The notes: generated by a model from the letters alone, not told the origin. A DNA stretch of 64,000 nucleotides from Sulfidibacter corallicola (GCF_017498545.1 NZ_CP071793.1:2108001-2172000), one strand, 5' to 3'. Positions 39,766 through 50,558 are shown, counted from the first letter of the stretch. Made by a program: numbers and translations.

Positions 39766-40806
39766 ATGGGGAAACTGGCAGCCTATCAAAATGGCGGCGA
39801 AACCATTTCGACCCCCTCTCCGATCAACGGGACCCCGGCCCCGATCGACATCTACGTCGCTCCGGCGGCCTCGTCGCCCGTGCCCTGCACCAACGTGGCC
39901 GGTTTGGATGTGGCGGTCGACGTCTCGCAGGACGTGTACATCAACAGCAACAGGGTCGTACGACTGGACACCACGGTACCTACTTCGCTGAGCGCCGGCG
40001 CGCCGCCCGGCGGATTCGGCATCACCTCGGGCCAACCACCGCACAACGTTTCGGAAATGGTTTCGGGAAGCGCCACGGTCTTCGCGAACGGGGAACCGCT
40101 CATCCGTCACCGCGACCCGACCACCCAAAGTGCGGCCAATTGTGACGGCGCGGTCAAGCTGGCCAACGGCTTCTCGACAGGCAACGGGATCGAGATCGAC
40201 AGCTCCCTGACCGAGGCCGAGCAGCAGCAGATCATCGACGCGATGGACCTGCTGTACGAGCGGCCCCGCAGTCGCGAATTGATCGAGACCATGCAGGACA
40301 CCGCGAACAACCAGGGCCACACCACCACCCTCACCCTGACGCCGGACGGCAACGCGGCGGGCGGCTACAGCGACGGCAGCGCGCGGTTCATGGTGGATCC
40401 GCCGGCCGGTTCGTCGGATCCACCCACGCCCGGAGTCGGAACGAGCCTCACGGTCTGGTTCAATCCCACCCGAACCTTCGCGGGCACGGCGATGGAACGA
40501 CCACCCGAGGTGGGATTGGCCCACGAGCTGGTTCACGCCTACCAGGCGATGGCCGGCATCATGATTGATGGAACTCGGCAAAACCCTGGCCACTCGAGAC
40601 CCACTAACATAAGAGAGCTCCAAGCGGTCGGTCTGGAGGAATTCGCCGACGACCCCTTCACCGACAACGCCTTTCGCGAGGAGCGCGGCCTTCCCACACG
40701 CGACAGCCACGACAACACCAACACCTTCGATTACATCCCCACCAACGTGCCGCCCATCGCCTGGGCCACGGGGACCGGCGGCGAATCGCTGGTCTACTCC
40801 GGTTGA
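39766..40806 (+). CDS. T6SS effector: PAAR-like (DUF4150) domain fused to M91/NleD-type zinc metallopeptidase
   Basis: A 346-residue protein with AGGAGG ahead of the ATG. Residues ~1-130 resemble the DUF4150 PAAR-like spike cap (PSPINGTPAPID; DVYINSNRVVRLDTT; SGSATVFANGEPLIRHRD). Residues ~180-346 contain AHELVHAYQAM with the zinc motif HExxH at H253-E254-H257, followed by acidic residues (ELQAVGLEEFADDPF) that could supply the third ligand. This layout matches M91 (NleD-like) effector peptidases. The position directly after vgrG indicates delivery on the VgrG tip. Target protein unknown. The following gene is the natural immunity candidate. Confidence 0.85.
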   Translation: MGKLAAYQNGGETISTPSPINGTPAPIDIYVAPAASSPVPCTNVAGLDVAVDVSQDVYINSNRVVRLDTTVPTSLSAGAPPGGFGITSGQPPHNVSEMVSGSATVFANGEPLIRHRDPTTQSAANCDGAVKLANGFSTGNGIEIDSSLTEAEQQQIIDAMDLLYERPRSRELIETMQDTANNQGHTTTLTLTPDGNAAGGYSDGSARFMVDPPAGSSDPPTPGVGTSLTVWFNPTRTFAGTAMERPPEVGLAHELVHAYQAMAGIMIDGTRQNPGHSRPTNIRELQAVGLEEFADDPFTDNAFREERGLPTRDSHDNTNTFDYIPTNVPPIAWATGTGGESLVYSG

Positions 40807-40815
40807 GGAGATCCC

Positions 40816-41385
40816 ATGACCATCAAGACAGAAACCGAAGCGCTCGAGATCTCCTTCAACGTCCACAACACGTCCGGCCGCACGGTGTATCTCTACGAAC
40901 CGGATCCGCCCTATCTGCTGCCAGGCTTGGACGACCGCCTCCTGATCCTGTTCGGGCGATTACCCGTGCCGGAGGATCACGACGTGGAGGTTCCCGAAAC
41001 GCCAGGGGTCGCGATCCTTCGACCGGGAGACCTGCTGCACCGCAGGCTGAACCTGAGATTGCCTGTCGAAAAAAAGTACCCCTACCCGGTATTTCCGCTG
41101 GGAACCCGGGCCACGCCCACCGTGCTTCGCAAGGTACAGGTCGCGTTTGGGTACGTCGCCGGCGACCTGGACATGGGCATCGGGTATTTCGGAGAGCAGG
41201 AGGTCGCGACTCCCAAGATTTCGGTGACCCACCAGGCCTTCGTGCTGTCGCCCCTGTTCGAGATCGAGGTACCCGCACAGGCCTGGAATTGGCCTTTTCA
41301 CGCACCCGAGGCCGAGCTGAATCCATCGATTCAGACCCAGGTCAGTGCCAAGATCACATCGCATTCCGACTTGCAGGCAAAGTGA
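40816..41385 (+). CDS. Unknown 189-residue protein, candidate immunity to the M91 effector
   Basis: It starts 10 bases after the effector stop with GAGGAG as ribosome-binding site, so it is co-transcribed. No signal peptide or membrane segment. The sequence alternates short hydrophobic strands (EISFNVHNTSGRTVYLYEPDP; VQVAFGYVAGDLDMGIGYF), suggesting an all-beta fold. I recognise no family. Position right after a toxin gene is the standard place for a cytoplasmic immunity protein, which is an inference from context only. A strong terminator follows it. Confidence 0.7.
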   Translation: MTIKTETEALEISFNVHNTSGRTVYLYEPDPPYLLPGLDDRLLILFGRLPVPEDHDVEVPETPGVAILRPGDLLHRRLNLRLPVEKKYPYPVFPLGTRATPTVLRKVQVAFGYVAGDLDMGIGYFGEQEVATPKISVTHQAFVLSPLFEIEVPAQAWNWPFHAPEAELNPSIQTQVSAKITSHSDLQAK

Positions 41386-41432
41386 AGGAGCCCGTAGCGA
41401 GCTCGCTTCACCTACATAGCCCCACCACGGGG

Positions 41433-41485
41433 GGATCCCGGCCGACTCATCTGGGGAGGTAAGTCGGTCGGGATCCAACTTTTTT
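41433..41485 (+). terminator. Rho-independent terminator inside the T6SS cargo cluster
   Basis: Arms at 41433-41447 and 41462-41476 pair over 15 bases with one wobble, followed by AACTTTTTT. It lies between the candidate immunity gene and the PoNi-like gene, so the latter is expressed by read-through or its own promoter. Confidence 0.85.
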
Positions 41486-41531
41486 CGGTGGTCCACCACC
41501 ACGCCAAAACGCCTTCGAAAGGATGGATTTC

Positions 41532-42320
41532 ATGACGACCAAACGGGCTTTTTTCCATACCCAGTCCTATTACGACCAGCAGGTGGAGGATCGCGGTCAG
41601 GAAGTGGTGCGCCTGGACTACGCGGTTCGCGGCGAGCGCGGCACGACGGACCACCTGAACGCGTGGTTGTGCCAGCGCATCGAGTTGTTGATTTGCCGTT
41701 ACAGTCAAGGCCAGAGCCGAGAGGCCCTGCGCGCGAGCTTCAAAGCCACCCTGGCTACCCTGATCGCCAAGGATCCCGTCAAGCCGCTGGAGCTCTTCGA
41801 GCTGGATACCATCGAACATTACTACCTGGCGCTTTCCACGTTCTCGCTCGCCATTCTGTTCGAGATCGACGACGCGATGTTCGCCGGTCTGGTAAACGTC
41901 TACGAAGATCAGCGGGCGGCCGCGGGCCGAGACCGTTTGATCGATACCCTGATCGCGGCACGCATCACCACCTTCTCACCTGTGGAAACCGCCATTCACC
42001 CATCGACCTACGAGCCTCTATTGGCGGCAATCGAGTTGGACGACACCCAGGAACGAACCAACCGGCTGACCCTGTTCATGACCGAATACGATCGACGCCT
42101 GGGCGAGCTGAGCTGGCACAAGGGCCAGTGGTCGGGCAAGAGCCGCAGCATCGGCCTTTGGTCGTTCGCGACCGCCGCCCTGGTCAAACTGTGGCGTTGT
42201 GACGATGCGCTTTTCGAGAGAAACATCTTTTATCCCAGTGAATTAGTGCGAGAAGGCGGTTCTTGGGGCGGCGAGAACCCCAAACCCGCAACCCGGATCC
42301 AGCAGGCGGTCGGAGCCTGA
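41532..42320 (+). CDS. PoNi-type immunity protein (DUF1910/DUF1911)
   Basis: A 262-residue cytoplasmic, helix-rich protein. The ATG at 41532 is preferred over 41523 because AAGGA then sits at proper distance. Family signatures are the central YYLALSTFSLAILFEIDDAMF (DUF1910-like) and the C-terminal GLWSFATAALVKLWRCDDALF followed by YPSEL (DUF1911; the usual form is GYWSFEAAA...YPYDL). PoNi proteins neutralise PoNe-family DNase toxins delivered by T6SS and other systems. The effector encoded here is a metallopeptidase and no PoNe domain is visible nearby, so this looks like an orphan immunity gene or one for an effector elsewhere. Confidence 0.82.
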   Translation: MTTKRAFFHTQSYYDQQVEDRGQEVVRLDYAVRGERGTTDHLNAWLCQRIELLICRYSQGQSREALRASFKATLATLIAKDPVKPLELFELDTIEHYYLALSTFSLAILFEIDDAMFAGLVNVYEDQRAAAGRDRLIDTLIAARITTFSPVETAIHPSTYEPLLAAIELDDTQERTNRLTLFMTEYDRRLGELSWHKGQWSGKSRSIGLWSFATAALVKLWRCDDALFERNIFYPSELVREGGSWGGENPKPATRIQQAVGA

Positions 42321-42434
42321 ATTTGATCTCAGGCCCCGGGAACCAGGACACCGGCCGCCCGCCTGGACCCTTCGACTCGAGCCCTTCCCGACGGCAATTT
42401 GCCGCCATCGGATATAATGACGGTGGAGGCATGG

Positions 42435-42830
42435 ATGGAAAAAGCCGTAGTCCTGTTCGATGGCGTCTGTAACTTCTGCGTGGGGTCCGTCCAATTCATC
42501 TACAAGCGAGACCCCAAGGGCCGGTTCCGATTCGCCTCGCTTCAATCGGAAGCCGGGCAAGCCCTCCTGCGCGAGCACCGATTGCCCGCCGACGATTTCG
42601 ACTCCATGGTGCTGATCGAGGGCGATCGGGTCCACCTGCGCAGCTCGGCCGCGCTGCACGTCGCCCGCGGCTTGAAAGCCCCCTGGTCCCTGTTGGCGAT
42701 CTTTCTCGTGGTTCCTCGGCCCATTCGCGACCTGGGCTACCGACTCATCGCCGGCAATCGGTACCGTCTCTTCGGCAAACGCGAAGCCTGCATGGTGCCC
42801 ACGCCAGAATTCCAGGCTCGCTTCCTCTGA
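42435..42830 (+). CDS. DCC-family thiol-disulfide oxidoreductase (DUF393)
   Basis: A 131-residue protein beginning MEKAVVLFDGVCNFC, which contains the family motif D9-x2-C12-x2-C15. GRFRFASLQSEAGQALL and the later helix are also typical. The start at 42435 is chosen from three in-frame ATGs because GGAGG lies 5 bases before it. Members have a thioredoxin-like fold with a predicted redox CxxC pair; natural substrates are unknown. It is probably transcribed alone. Confidence 0.92.
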   Translation: MEKAVVLFDGVCNFCVGSVQFIYKRDPKGRFRFASLQSEAGQALLREHRLPADDFDSMVLIEGDRVHLRSSAALHVARGLKAPWSLLAIFLVVPRPIRDLGYRLIAGNRYRLFGKREACMVPTPEFQARFL

Positions 42831-43133
42831 AAATCCGACATCGTCCCAAAGATCCCTCAACCGGGAAAAAGTCACCGTATCCAGCTCGTTTTCGAGCGGT
42901 TTCAGGGCCTGTCATTTTTATGCCCAGGGCAGGAAACAAAGAGTTTTTCCCCTTTTGGTGGTAGACTGAGAGATCATATGGGCCATTTTGTTTTTCTTTC
43001 GATGAATGAACCGTGACCTGGTGTGCTCCCATGTTCGACGGCGAGGGTAGGCGTCTCACGTGCTCCTACTTCGAGCAGCGGATCGCGACAGTGACATGGT
43101 TCGCTTTCCGGCACGAAGAGTGGGGAACATACG
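42831..43133. other. Intergenic region before the hybrid kinase
   Basis: About 300 bases. No gene; short overlapping frames only. Presumably contains the kinase promoter, but no clear boxes were seen. Confidence 0.4.
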
Positions 43134-45776
43134 TTGCTGTTCGAGGACCATCTCAGCTTATTCTTTTTTTCGATCATCCTTGCGCTGTTCCTGGTGGCCT
43201 TTGTCTGGGCATCGCTCTATCTGCGCCGTAAAAACCGGCTGATGGGAAAGCACCACATCGAATACGTTCGTGACGAAACGACCGAAATCATCGCCATTCA
43301 GGAGAACCTGCTTTCGGAGAACCGGGACGAGCGCGAACACGCCACGGTGATGCGCGCCATCCGCCAAATCCTCAACGCCAAAAGTACCGAGGCCATCTAC
43401 GAGGAGATTCCGGCCGGCCTGGCCGAGGGCTTCGATTTCGACTTCGTCTGGATCGACGTGATCCAGGTTGACGCCAATCGCATGATCCAGGCGGGCGCCT
43501 ATTGGAACGGCCGCGATATTCGAATCGATCCCACGTACCGATTCAACCTGTCGCAGCGAGTGTTGGAAACGGGCAAATCCCACATCATCGCCGATCTGTT
43601 CGAGGACGACCAGCCGCTCTACGAACCCTACCGCAAGGAATCGATTCGCGCCATCCTCGCGGTGCCGCTGGGCACGGACGAGCATCCCTGGGGTGTCCTG
43701 ACCCTGGCCGGAACCCAAGCCCACGACCTCTCCAAAAACGGCTTGGAAAAGCTCCACATCGTCACCGATTTCCTGTCGCTCTCGGTCGAACGCCGCCGCG
43801 ATACCGAAGCGCTGCGCATCAGCGAGGCCCGCAGTCGATCCATCGTCAATACGGCCGCCGACGGGATCGTCACCATTCGCGACGACGGCACGGTCACTTC
43901 CGTCAATCCCGCCTTCGAAGAACTTTTCGGGTACTTCGCCGAGGAGATTCTCGGCCACAACATCGACCTGATCATCCCCGCCCCCCACCGCGATCTGCAC
44001 GAGGAATACATCCTGCGCTACCTGCAGACCGGCGAGCGGCGCATGATCGGCACCACCACCGAGGTCGAGGGTTGTCGCCGCAACGGCGAGATTTTCCCGA
44101 TGGACATCACGATCAGCGAATTCGTGCTCGGTTACAACCGCATGTTCACCGCCATCATTCGCGACATCACGGCGCGAAAACAGGCCGAGGTGGAGCTCCA
44201 GAAGGCCAAGAACGAAGCGGTTCAGGCCACCAAGGCCAAGAGCCAGTTTCTCGCCAACATGAGCCACGAAATCCGCACGCCCATGAACGGCCTGTTGGGC
44301 ATGACCGCGCTCCTCTCCGAGACCGAACTGAGCCAGGAACAGCGCGAATACACGGAGGCCGTCCAAACTTCGGGCGACGCCCTTCTGGCGATCATCAACG
44401 ACATTTTGGATCTCTCCAAGGTGGAAGCCGGCAAGCTGGAATTGGAGAGCATCTTTTTCTCGCCGTGCAAGGTCATCGAGGAAGTGGCCGACATCATGGC
44501 GGTTCGGGCCCAGGACAAGGGCCTGGACGTGGTGGTCTTTCTCGACCGCCACCTGCCGGCCCGCATCAAGGGCGACCCGATTCGCCTGCGCCAGGTGCTT
44601 TTGAACCTGCTGAGCAACGCGGTCAAGTTCACATCGCACGGGCAAGTGGTCCTGCGCGCCCAGGCCATGGGCACCAACGGCGAGAAGGCGCACCTGCGCT
44701 TCGAAGTGAACGACACCGGGATCGGCATCCCCGCCGACCGCCTGCAGCTCCTGTTTCAGCCCTTCTCACAGACGGACGCCTCCACCACCCGCCATTTCGG
44801 GGGTACCGGCCTCGGGCTGGCCATCTGCCGGCACCTCATCGATTTGATGGGAGGTCACATCGGGGTCAGCAGCGAGGAGGGGTTGGGCGCGAGTTTCTAT
44901 TTCGAAATCCACTGTGCCACCAAGGAATCCTCACAGCCGGAACCGCCTCCCGCGTTGCGGGGCCGGCGGATCCTGATCCAGATGGCCAACAGCCAGGCCT
45001 ACGCGGCCCTCAACGAGCTACTGGCGCCGTTGGACTGCACTTGTCTGTGGGCACCCGATTTGGAACATGCGAGCAAAAAGATCGAAGCGTTACATCGCGA
45101 AGGACGCGTGATCGACCTGTTCATCGCGGAGTATCTCGACCGGGATTCCGTTCAATCGATTTCCCGGTTGCTGGCGCGAAACCCCTGGGGCGATGCGCTT
45201 CCCCTGGCCATCCTGACCCCGTTCCGAAAACGGAGCGAATCGGTGGAGCTGCTGGGTGACCGGGCGGCGTTCCACCTCGTCAAACCCGTGAAGCGCCGCT
45301 TCCTGCTGGATGCCCTCAACAATGTGTTCGAGGTGGTTCAGACCGGCAACGACCCATCTCGGTCGACCGACAAAGAGCCGGCCCCCCAGGGACCCAAGTA
45401 CAAGATCCTGCTGGTCGAAGACAACCCGGTCAATATGAAACTCGCCCTGCGACTGCTCACCAAGCGCGGTTTCGAATGCCTCGGAGCCGCGAACGGCCAA
45501 GAGGCCATCACCATGATGGCCGAAAACGAAAACAATCAACCGGACCTGATCTTGATGGATTGTCACATGCCGATCATGGATGGTTTCGAAACCTCGCGAC
45601 ACATCCGAGATGGCGAAGTGGACGACCATCGCATTCCCATCATCGCCATGACCGCCGAAGTCATGCCCGGCGTCCGCGAGCGCTGCCTGGAAGCGGGCAT
45701 GGACAACTACATCAGTAAACCCGTGCGTCCGGAGGAACTCATGAAGGTGATCGAAAAGTACCTGCCCCCTTCCTGA
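43134..45776 (+). CDS. Hybrid sensor histidine kinase (TM-GAF-PAS-HisKA-HATPase-REC-REC)
   Basis: An 880-residue protein with a TTG start behind GTGGGGA. A later ATG would remove the membrane segment. Residues 8-29 form a single transmembrane helix. A GAF domain (~71-222) and a PAS domain (~232-352) precede the kinase core. The phosphoacceptor is H378 in [12 protein letters not shown]. The ATPase domain spans ~480-597 ([26 protein letters not shown]). A degenerate receiver at ~605-730 lacks a clear acceptor aspartate. The C-terminal receiver (~755-878) has D809 in [13 protein letters not shown] and K at the KPV position. It likely passes phosphate to an unlinked Hpt or response regulator, since none is encoded nearby. 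Confidence 0.95.
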   Translation: MLFEDHLSLFFFSIILALFLVAFVWASLYLRRKNRLMGKHHIEYVRDETTEIIAIQENLLSENRDEREHATVMRAIRQILNAKSTEAIYEEIPAGLAEGFDFDFVWIDVIQVDANRMIQAGAYWNGRDIRIDPTYRFNLSQRVLETGKSHIIADLFEDDQPLYEPYRKESIRAILAVPLGTDEHPWGVLTLAGTQAHDLSKNGLEKLHIVTDFLSLSVERRRDTEALRISEARSRSIVNTAADGIVTIRDDGTVTSVNPAFEELFGYFAEEILGHNIDLIIPAPHRDLHEEYILRYLQTGERRMIGTTTEVEGCRRNGEIFPMDITISEFVLGYNRMFTAIIRDITARKQAEVELQKAKNEAVQATKAKSQFLANMSHEIRTPMNGLLGMTALLSETELSQEQREYTEAVQTSGDALLAIINDILDLSKVEAGKLELESIFFSPCKVIEEVADIMAVRAQDKGLDVVVFLDRHLPARIKGDPIRLRQVLLNLLSNAVKFTSHGQVVLRAQAMGTNGEKAHLRFEVNDTGIGIPADRLQLLFQPFSQTDASTTRHFGGTGLGLAICRHLIDLMGGHIGVSSEEGLGASFYFEIHCATKESSQPEPPPALRGRRILIQMANSQAYAALNELLAPLDCTCLWAPDLEHASKKIEALHREGRVIDLFIAEYLDRDSVQSISRLLARNPWGDALPLAILTPFRKRSESVELLGDRAAFHLVKPVKRRFLLDALNNVFEVVQTGNDPSRSTDKEPAPQGPKYKILLVEDNPVNMKLALRLLTKRGFECLGAANGQEAITMMAENENNQPDLILMDCHMPIMDGFETSRHIRDGEVDDHRIPIIAMTAEVMPGVRERCLEAGMDNYISKPVRPEELMKVIEKYLPPS

Positions 45777-45841
45777 CGCCGCGCCCAGCCGGCGAACGTG
45801 GTTCCGCAAGCCCATTTCCACCGAACGAAAAGGAGGCTGTC

Positions 45842-46597
45842 TTGTGCGGTCGATTCGGCCTGCATCTACCGGCCAAAACCATTGCCGACTTTTTCCTGAC
45901 CCTCAACGAGCCCCAAATCCCCCCGCGGTACAACATCACGCCCATGCAGGACATCCTCATCGTTCGCGACGACGAACAGGAGAAGGGTCGAATCGCGGTC
46001 TACCACCGTTGGGGGCTGATTCCCTTCTGGGCCAAGGACGAGAAGATCGGAGCCAAACTCTCCAATGCACGCTCCGAAAGCCTGGCCGAAAAACCTTCGT
46101 TCCGGGCCGCCTTGCGCTACCGGCGCTGCGTCATTCCGGTAAGCGGCTTCTATGAATGGAAACGCGAAGGGGGCCGCAAGCAGCCCTATTACATCCAGGC
46201 CGCCGAAGGAGACCTGCTGGCGTTCGCGGGACTGTGGGAAACCTGGACCGGGCCGGACGGACGGCTCATCTTCAGTGCCACGATCGTCACCACCGCGGCC
46301 AACCGCCAAATGGAGGAGGTGCATCACCGCATGCCGGCCGTGCTGGACCGGGATCAGGCGGCGTTGTGGCTGGATGCCTCGCAAAACCGGGTCAAGGAAT
46401 TACGGCCGTTGTTGAATCCCCTACCGGAGGGTGCCTTGGTCCTGCGCCCGGTTTCGACCTTCGTCAACCGGGCGGGCAACGAGGGCCCGCGCTGTATAGA
46501 GCCGCCCGGCGAGGGTTCGCCAACCGCCAACGAGGGGAAAAAGGGCGACGGAGCGGATCCGTCACCCCCCGAGGGCGAACAACTCAGCCTGTTCTGA
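45842..46597 (+). CDS. yedK: SRAP-family abasic-site DNA-protein crosslink protein (YedK/HMCES) with clamp-binding tail
   Basis: A 251-residue protein. The TTG start behind AGGAGG is certain because the catalytic cysteine must be residue 2 (MCGRFGL). Active-site residues align by position with YedK: C2, N75 (NARSE), E105 (FYEW) and the HHRMP histidine at H161. SRAP proteins form a thiazolidine crosslink with abasic sites in single-stranded DNA at replication forks. After the SRAP domain (~1-217) comes a Gly/Pro/Glu/Asp-rich, probably disordered linker. It ends in QLSLF (247-251), which fits the bacterial sliding-clamp-binding consensus QL[SD]LF. Confidence 0.95.
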   Translation: MCGRFGLHLPAKTIADFFLTLNEPQIPPRYNITPMQDILIVRDDEQEKGRIAVYHRWGLIPFWAKDEKIGAKLSNARSESLAEKPSFRAALRYRRCVIPVSGFYEWKREGGRKQPYYIQAAEGDLLAFAGLWETWTGPDGRLIFSATIVTTAANRQMEEVHHRMPAVLDRDQAALWLDASQNRVKELRPLLNPLPEGALVLRPVSTFVNRAGNEGPRCIEPPGEGSPTANEGKKGDGADPSPPEGEQLSLF

Positions 46598-47151
46598 AGC
46601 ACGGAGTCGCTGCTCAGGCCGAAGGCCGGATTGCCGTGGTCGGGATGCCGGTGGCCGGTGTGCCGGACCATCGGCACACGGGCTACTGGGTTCTCGAGTT
46701 GGAAATAAATAGAAGCGAGCCAATCCGGGGAGCCCGCATACGCGCAAGCGACGTAAAATCTGTAGGTTGAGCAGCCTGCTCAACCAATCGAAGCGGGCTA
46801 GAATGGATCAAAATCGATCACCGAGAGATCTGGGGGCCCGACTTATCTGCTTCGCGCTTTTCTCACTCGATCTTGCGAAGCCTGGGCGCTTCGAAGTGTC
46901 GGCCGGGCCGGCATACGCCCCGTGACCAACCTACTGCCGTGCCGATCCTCAAAGCTTGCGGGAACTCCTCGCATGGCTCACTTCGGCGAGTTCAGCCAGC
47001 GGCCTTACCGGCCCTGCTGAACCTACCGGGCACGACGAATCTCCCGGCATTCGGGAACTCCGAGCAGGTTTGTTTCAAATAAGTGATCCGGCCGATCGAA
47101 ACGTCGCGCACAGGGGCCCAACGCTTCGATCGGTGCGGGAAAGGTCCCCAA
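46598..47151. repeat. Hairpin repeat cluster 4 in a convergent intergenic region
   Basis: The gap between the SRAP gene and guaA contains at least three family members. At 46760-46795, GGTTGAGCAG-C-CTGCTCAACC is flanked by TGTA and AATCGAAG. At 46889-46940, CTTCGAAGTGTCGGCCGGGCCGGC has an interrupted right part. At 46978-47030, CACTTCGGCGA leads into arms GTTCAGC/GCTGAAC enclosing CTTACCGGCCCT. The two later members are inverted relative to the first. No protein gene is supported here. Confidence 0.8.
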
Positions 47152-48696
<1,545 letters not shown>

Positions 48697-48870
48697 GGGA
48701 CCTTCCTCACGAAGAATCGTCTCGTTGTCGAGTCAAAATTCTGCATTATACCCAAAGTGAGCGATTCCCCAAACACCGGCGGTCTCCCGATATCGATCAT
48801 CCCCGGACTTCGCGGGGACCCCGATTGCAGCCCGCTCGAACGATTTCGAACCGGCACCGACGCTCACCGC

Positions 48871-50286
48871 CTATTTGCGTCCTCCCGATTTCGGGGCGCT
48901 CCCTTCTTCGAGACTGATGGCATTCTTGATCATGCCCTCCAGGACCTTGCTCATCATGGGGGGCGGGTTGGTGATCGTTTTTCCGGCTTTCTCGGCCAGT
49001 CTCAGATACTCGAGCGCCTTGGAACCCTTGCCCAGAAGCAGATAGTAGCTTGCCACGTTGATGCCCCATGTCACGCGAGCCAAAGGTTCGTCCGGACGCT
49101 TTTGGGCATAACCGTCGATGAAGACCTGATCCATTTTGGTGATCTTCTGAACCAGGAGGTACTCGAGATAGGTTTGGAACAGCGACGGCGATCGGGGATC
49201 GAGATCCAGGTAGGACTGAATGTGGGCGTTGTATTCCGCTTGTCGTTCCATGGATCGAAGGCAATCCATCCCGATGATCCAAACGAAATTGTGGCCCGGC
49301 ACCAGCTTCAAGGCATGGTTGACCGAGGTCATCGTATCTTCGTAACGACCCATTTTAAAGGAGGCGCGAGCCGCACCGGACAGACTGTTGACGCGCTGTT
49401 CGGGATTCGCGGCTATTTCGAAGAGGTGCCGAGCGGTCTTGAGTGCCTGCGCATTGCGTCCCGAGGCGAGCTGCAGGTTCATCATGGCGTCGAGTCCTCG
49501 CGGGTGATCCGGGTCGAGCGCCAAGACCCGTGCGAACAAGGGCTCGATGGACTCCGGTTTCTCGTTCTTGCCATAGCGGGTGATACCCAACTCCAGCGTG
49601 CTCTCCGCCGTGTCGTACCCCGTTTCGAAGGCCCGCTGAAACGCGGCGGAAATATCGTCCGCGCTCACAGTGAACAGCGGTTTGACCAGAAAACCTTTGC
49701 CGTAATAATAAAAATAGGCCTTGGCAAATTGGATTTGAGGATGATCGGGGAAGGTTTCGGCCGCTTTGACCAACAACTCGCCCAGGCGATCTTCGACCGG
49801 CATCTCACTCTCCCGCGCCACGATCGCCTTGCTCATGTTGCGAAGGTCTTCCAACCGCTCCCCGGGCAGCATGTTCTTGACGAAGAAAACCCGCCAGGCG
49901 AGTTGCTTGGTGTGACGATCGACCAGAAGGGTGGTGTAGCGGCGAACGACGGCAGGATCCTTCAGTTCCCAGGCCAGGGGCTTGAGCAATTCGGCGGCGG
50001 CAAGGTAATTGTCGGCGCCCAGGTGCTTCTCGAGTGGCGCCTGCCACTTGGGCACCGCGGAGGGTGTCGGTCTCTCCGCGGCCTCTCCCTTCGAAGCGGG
50101 CGAAGACGGTGATGCCTGATCACCCGCGAAAGCCGGAGCGAAAGCCATCAACAACCCGCAAGCGAGAAGCGCCGGGCGAAGCGGACGCCCCCACCTCGCA
50201 AAAAAATCAAAAATCCGCCCAACGGGGGAAAATGAACCAAAAACTTTTCGCGAAAAAGAACCAATCACAGAGATTCTCCATTCCAT
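48871..50286 (-). CDS. Exported TPR-repeat protein
   Basis: A roughly 470-residue protein. The exact start is uncertain: ATG at 50286 is used here, GTG at 50268 has the best ribosome-binding site (GGAGA, 6 bases away), and ATG at 50343 is also in frame. A hydrophobic segment (PALLACGLLMAFAPAFA) is a signal peptide with a long basic N-region. The mature part is helical with TPR-like pairs (ESIEPLFARVLALDPDHPRGLDAMMNLQLASG; ASFKMGRYEDTMTSVNHALKLVPGH). Likely a periplasmic assembly or scaffold protein; no partner is identifiable. Confidence 0.78.
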   Translation of the reverse strand: MEWRISVIGSFSRKVFGSFSPVGRIFDFFARWGRPLRPALLACGLLMAFAPAFAGDQASPSSPASKGEAAERPTPSAVPKWQAPLEKHLGADNYLAAAELLKPLAWELKDPAVVRRYTTLLVDRHTKQLAWRVFFVKNMLPGERLEDLRNMSKAIVARESEMPVEDRLGELLVKAAETFPDHPQIQFAKAYFYYYGKGFLVKPLFTVSADDISAAFQRAFETGYDTAESTLELGITRYGKNEKPESIEPLFARVLALDPDHPRGLDAMMNLQLASGRNAQALKTARHLFEIAANPEQRVNSLSGAARASFKMGRYEDTMTSVNHALKLVPGHNFVWIIGMDCLRSMERQAEYNAHIQSYLDLDPRSPSLFQTYLEYLLVQKITKMDQVFIDGYAQKRPDEPLARVTWGINVASYYLLLGKGSKALEYLRLAEKAGKTITNPPPMMSKVLEGMIKNAISLEEGSAPKSGGRK

Positions 50287-50470
50287 GCCGAGATTCACGT
50301 TCGAGTGCCTACTTGTTCTTTCGATCCGGGAACGACGTCTCATTAAAAGAAATTCCCGAATGGGTGCGTAGAACCATGTCGAAATGCCTCAAAATTATAT
50401 CTCGCAGATCGATGAGATTTGGACGGGAACCCGAACAAAGGTATTAACATTGAGCGAAAAGGTTTCGAAA

Positions 50471-50482
50471 GTGACCTGTCAC
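50471..50482. promoter_or_regulatory. Palindrome upstream of the pilin promoter
   Basis: GTGAC-CT-GTCAC is a perfect inverted repeat 19 bases upstream of the -35 box of the pilin promoter. Its position suits an activator site. The regulator is unknown. Confidence 0.35.
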
Positions 50483-50501
50483 CCACTGATCTAGTATAAG
50501 C

Positions 50502-50530
50502 TTGACATCTACATAAGAGAGGAATACATT
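50502..50530 (+). promoter_or_regulatory. Sigma-70-type promoter of the pilin gene
   Basis: A perfect TTGACA (50502-50507) and TACATT (50525-50530) are spaced by exactly 17 bases. The predicted start near 50537 leaves a leader of about 20 bases with GGAG before the ATG at 50559. This is unusual because many pilA genes use sigma-54; no sigma-54 motif is seen here. Confidence 0.6.
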
Positions 50531-50558
50531 TGAGCTAAATCACAAATGGAGCGAGTTC

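Noticed and set aside
38680..40866. A 728-codon minus-strand frame opposite vgrG and the effector.
   Set aside because: It spans two well-supported plus-strand genes and their spacer, with no domain of its own.
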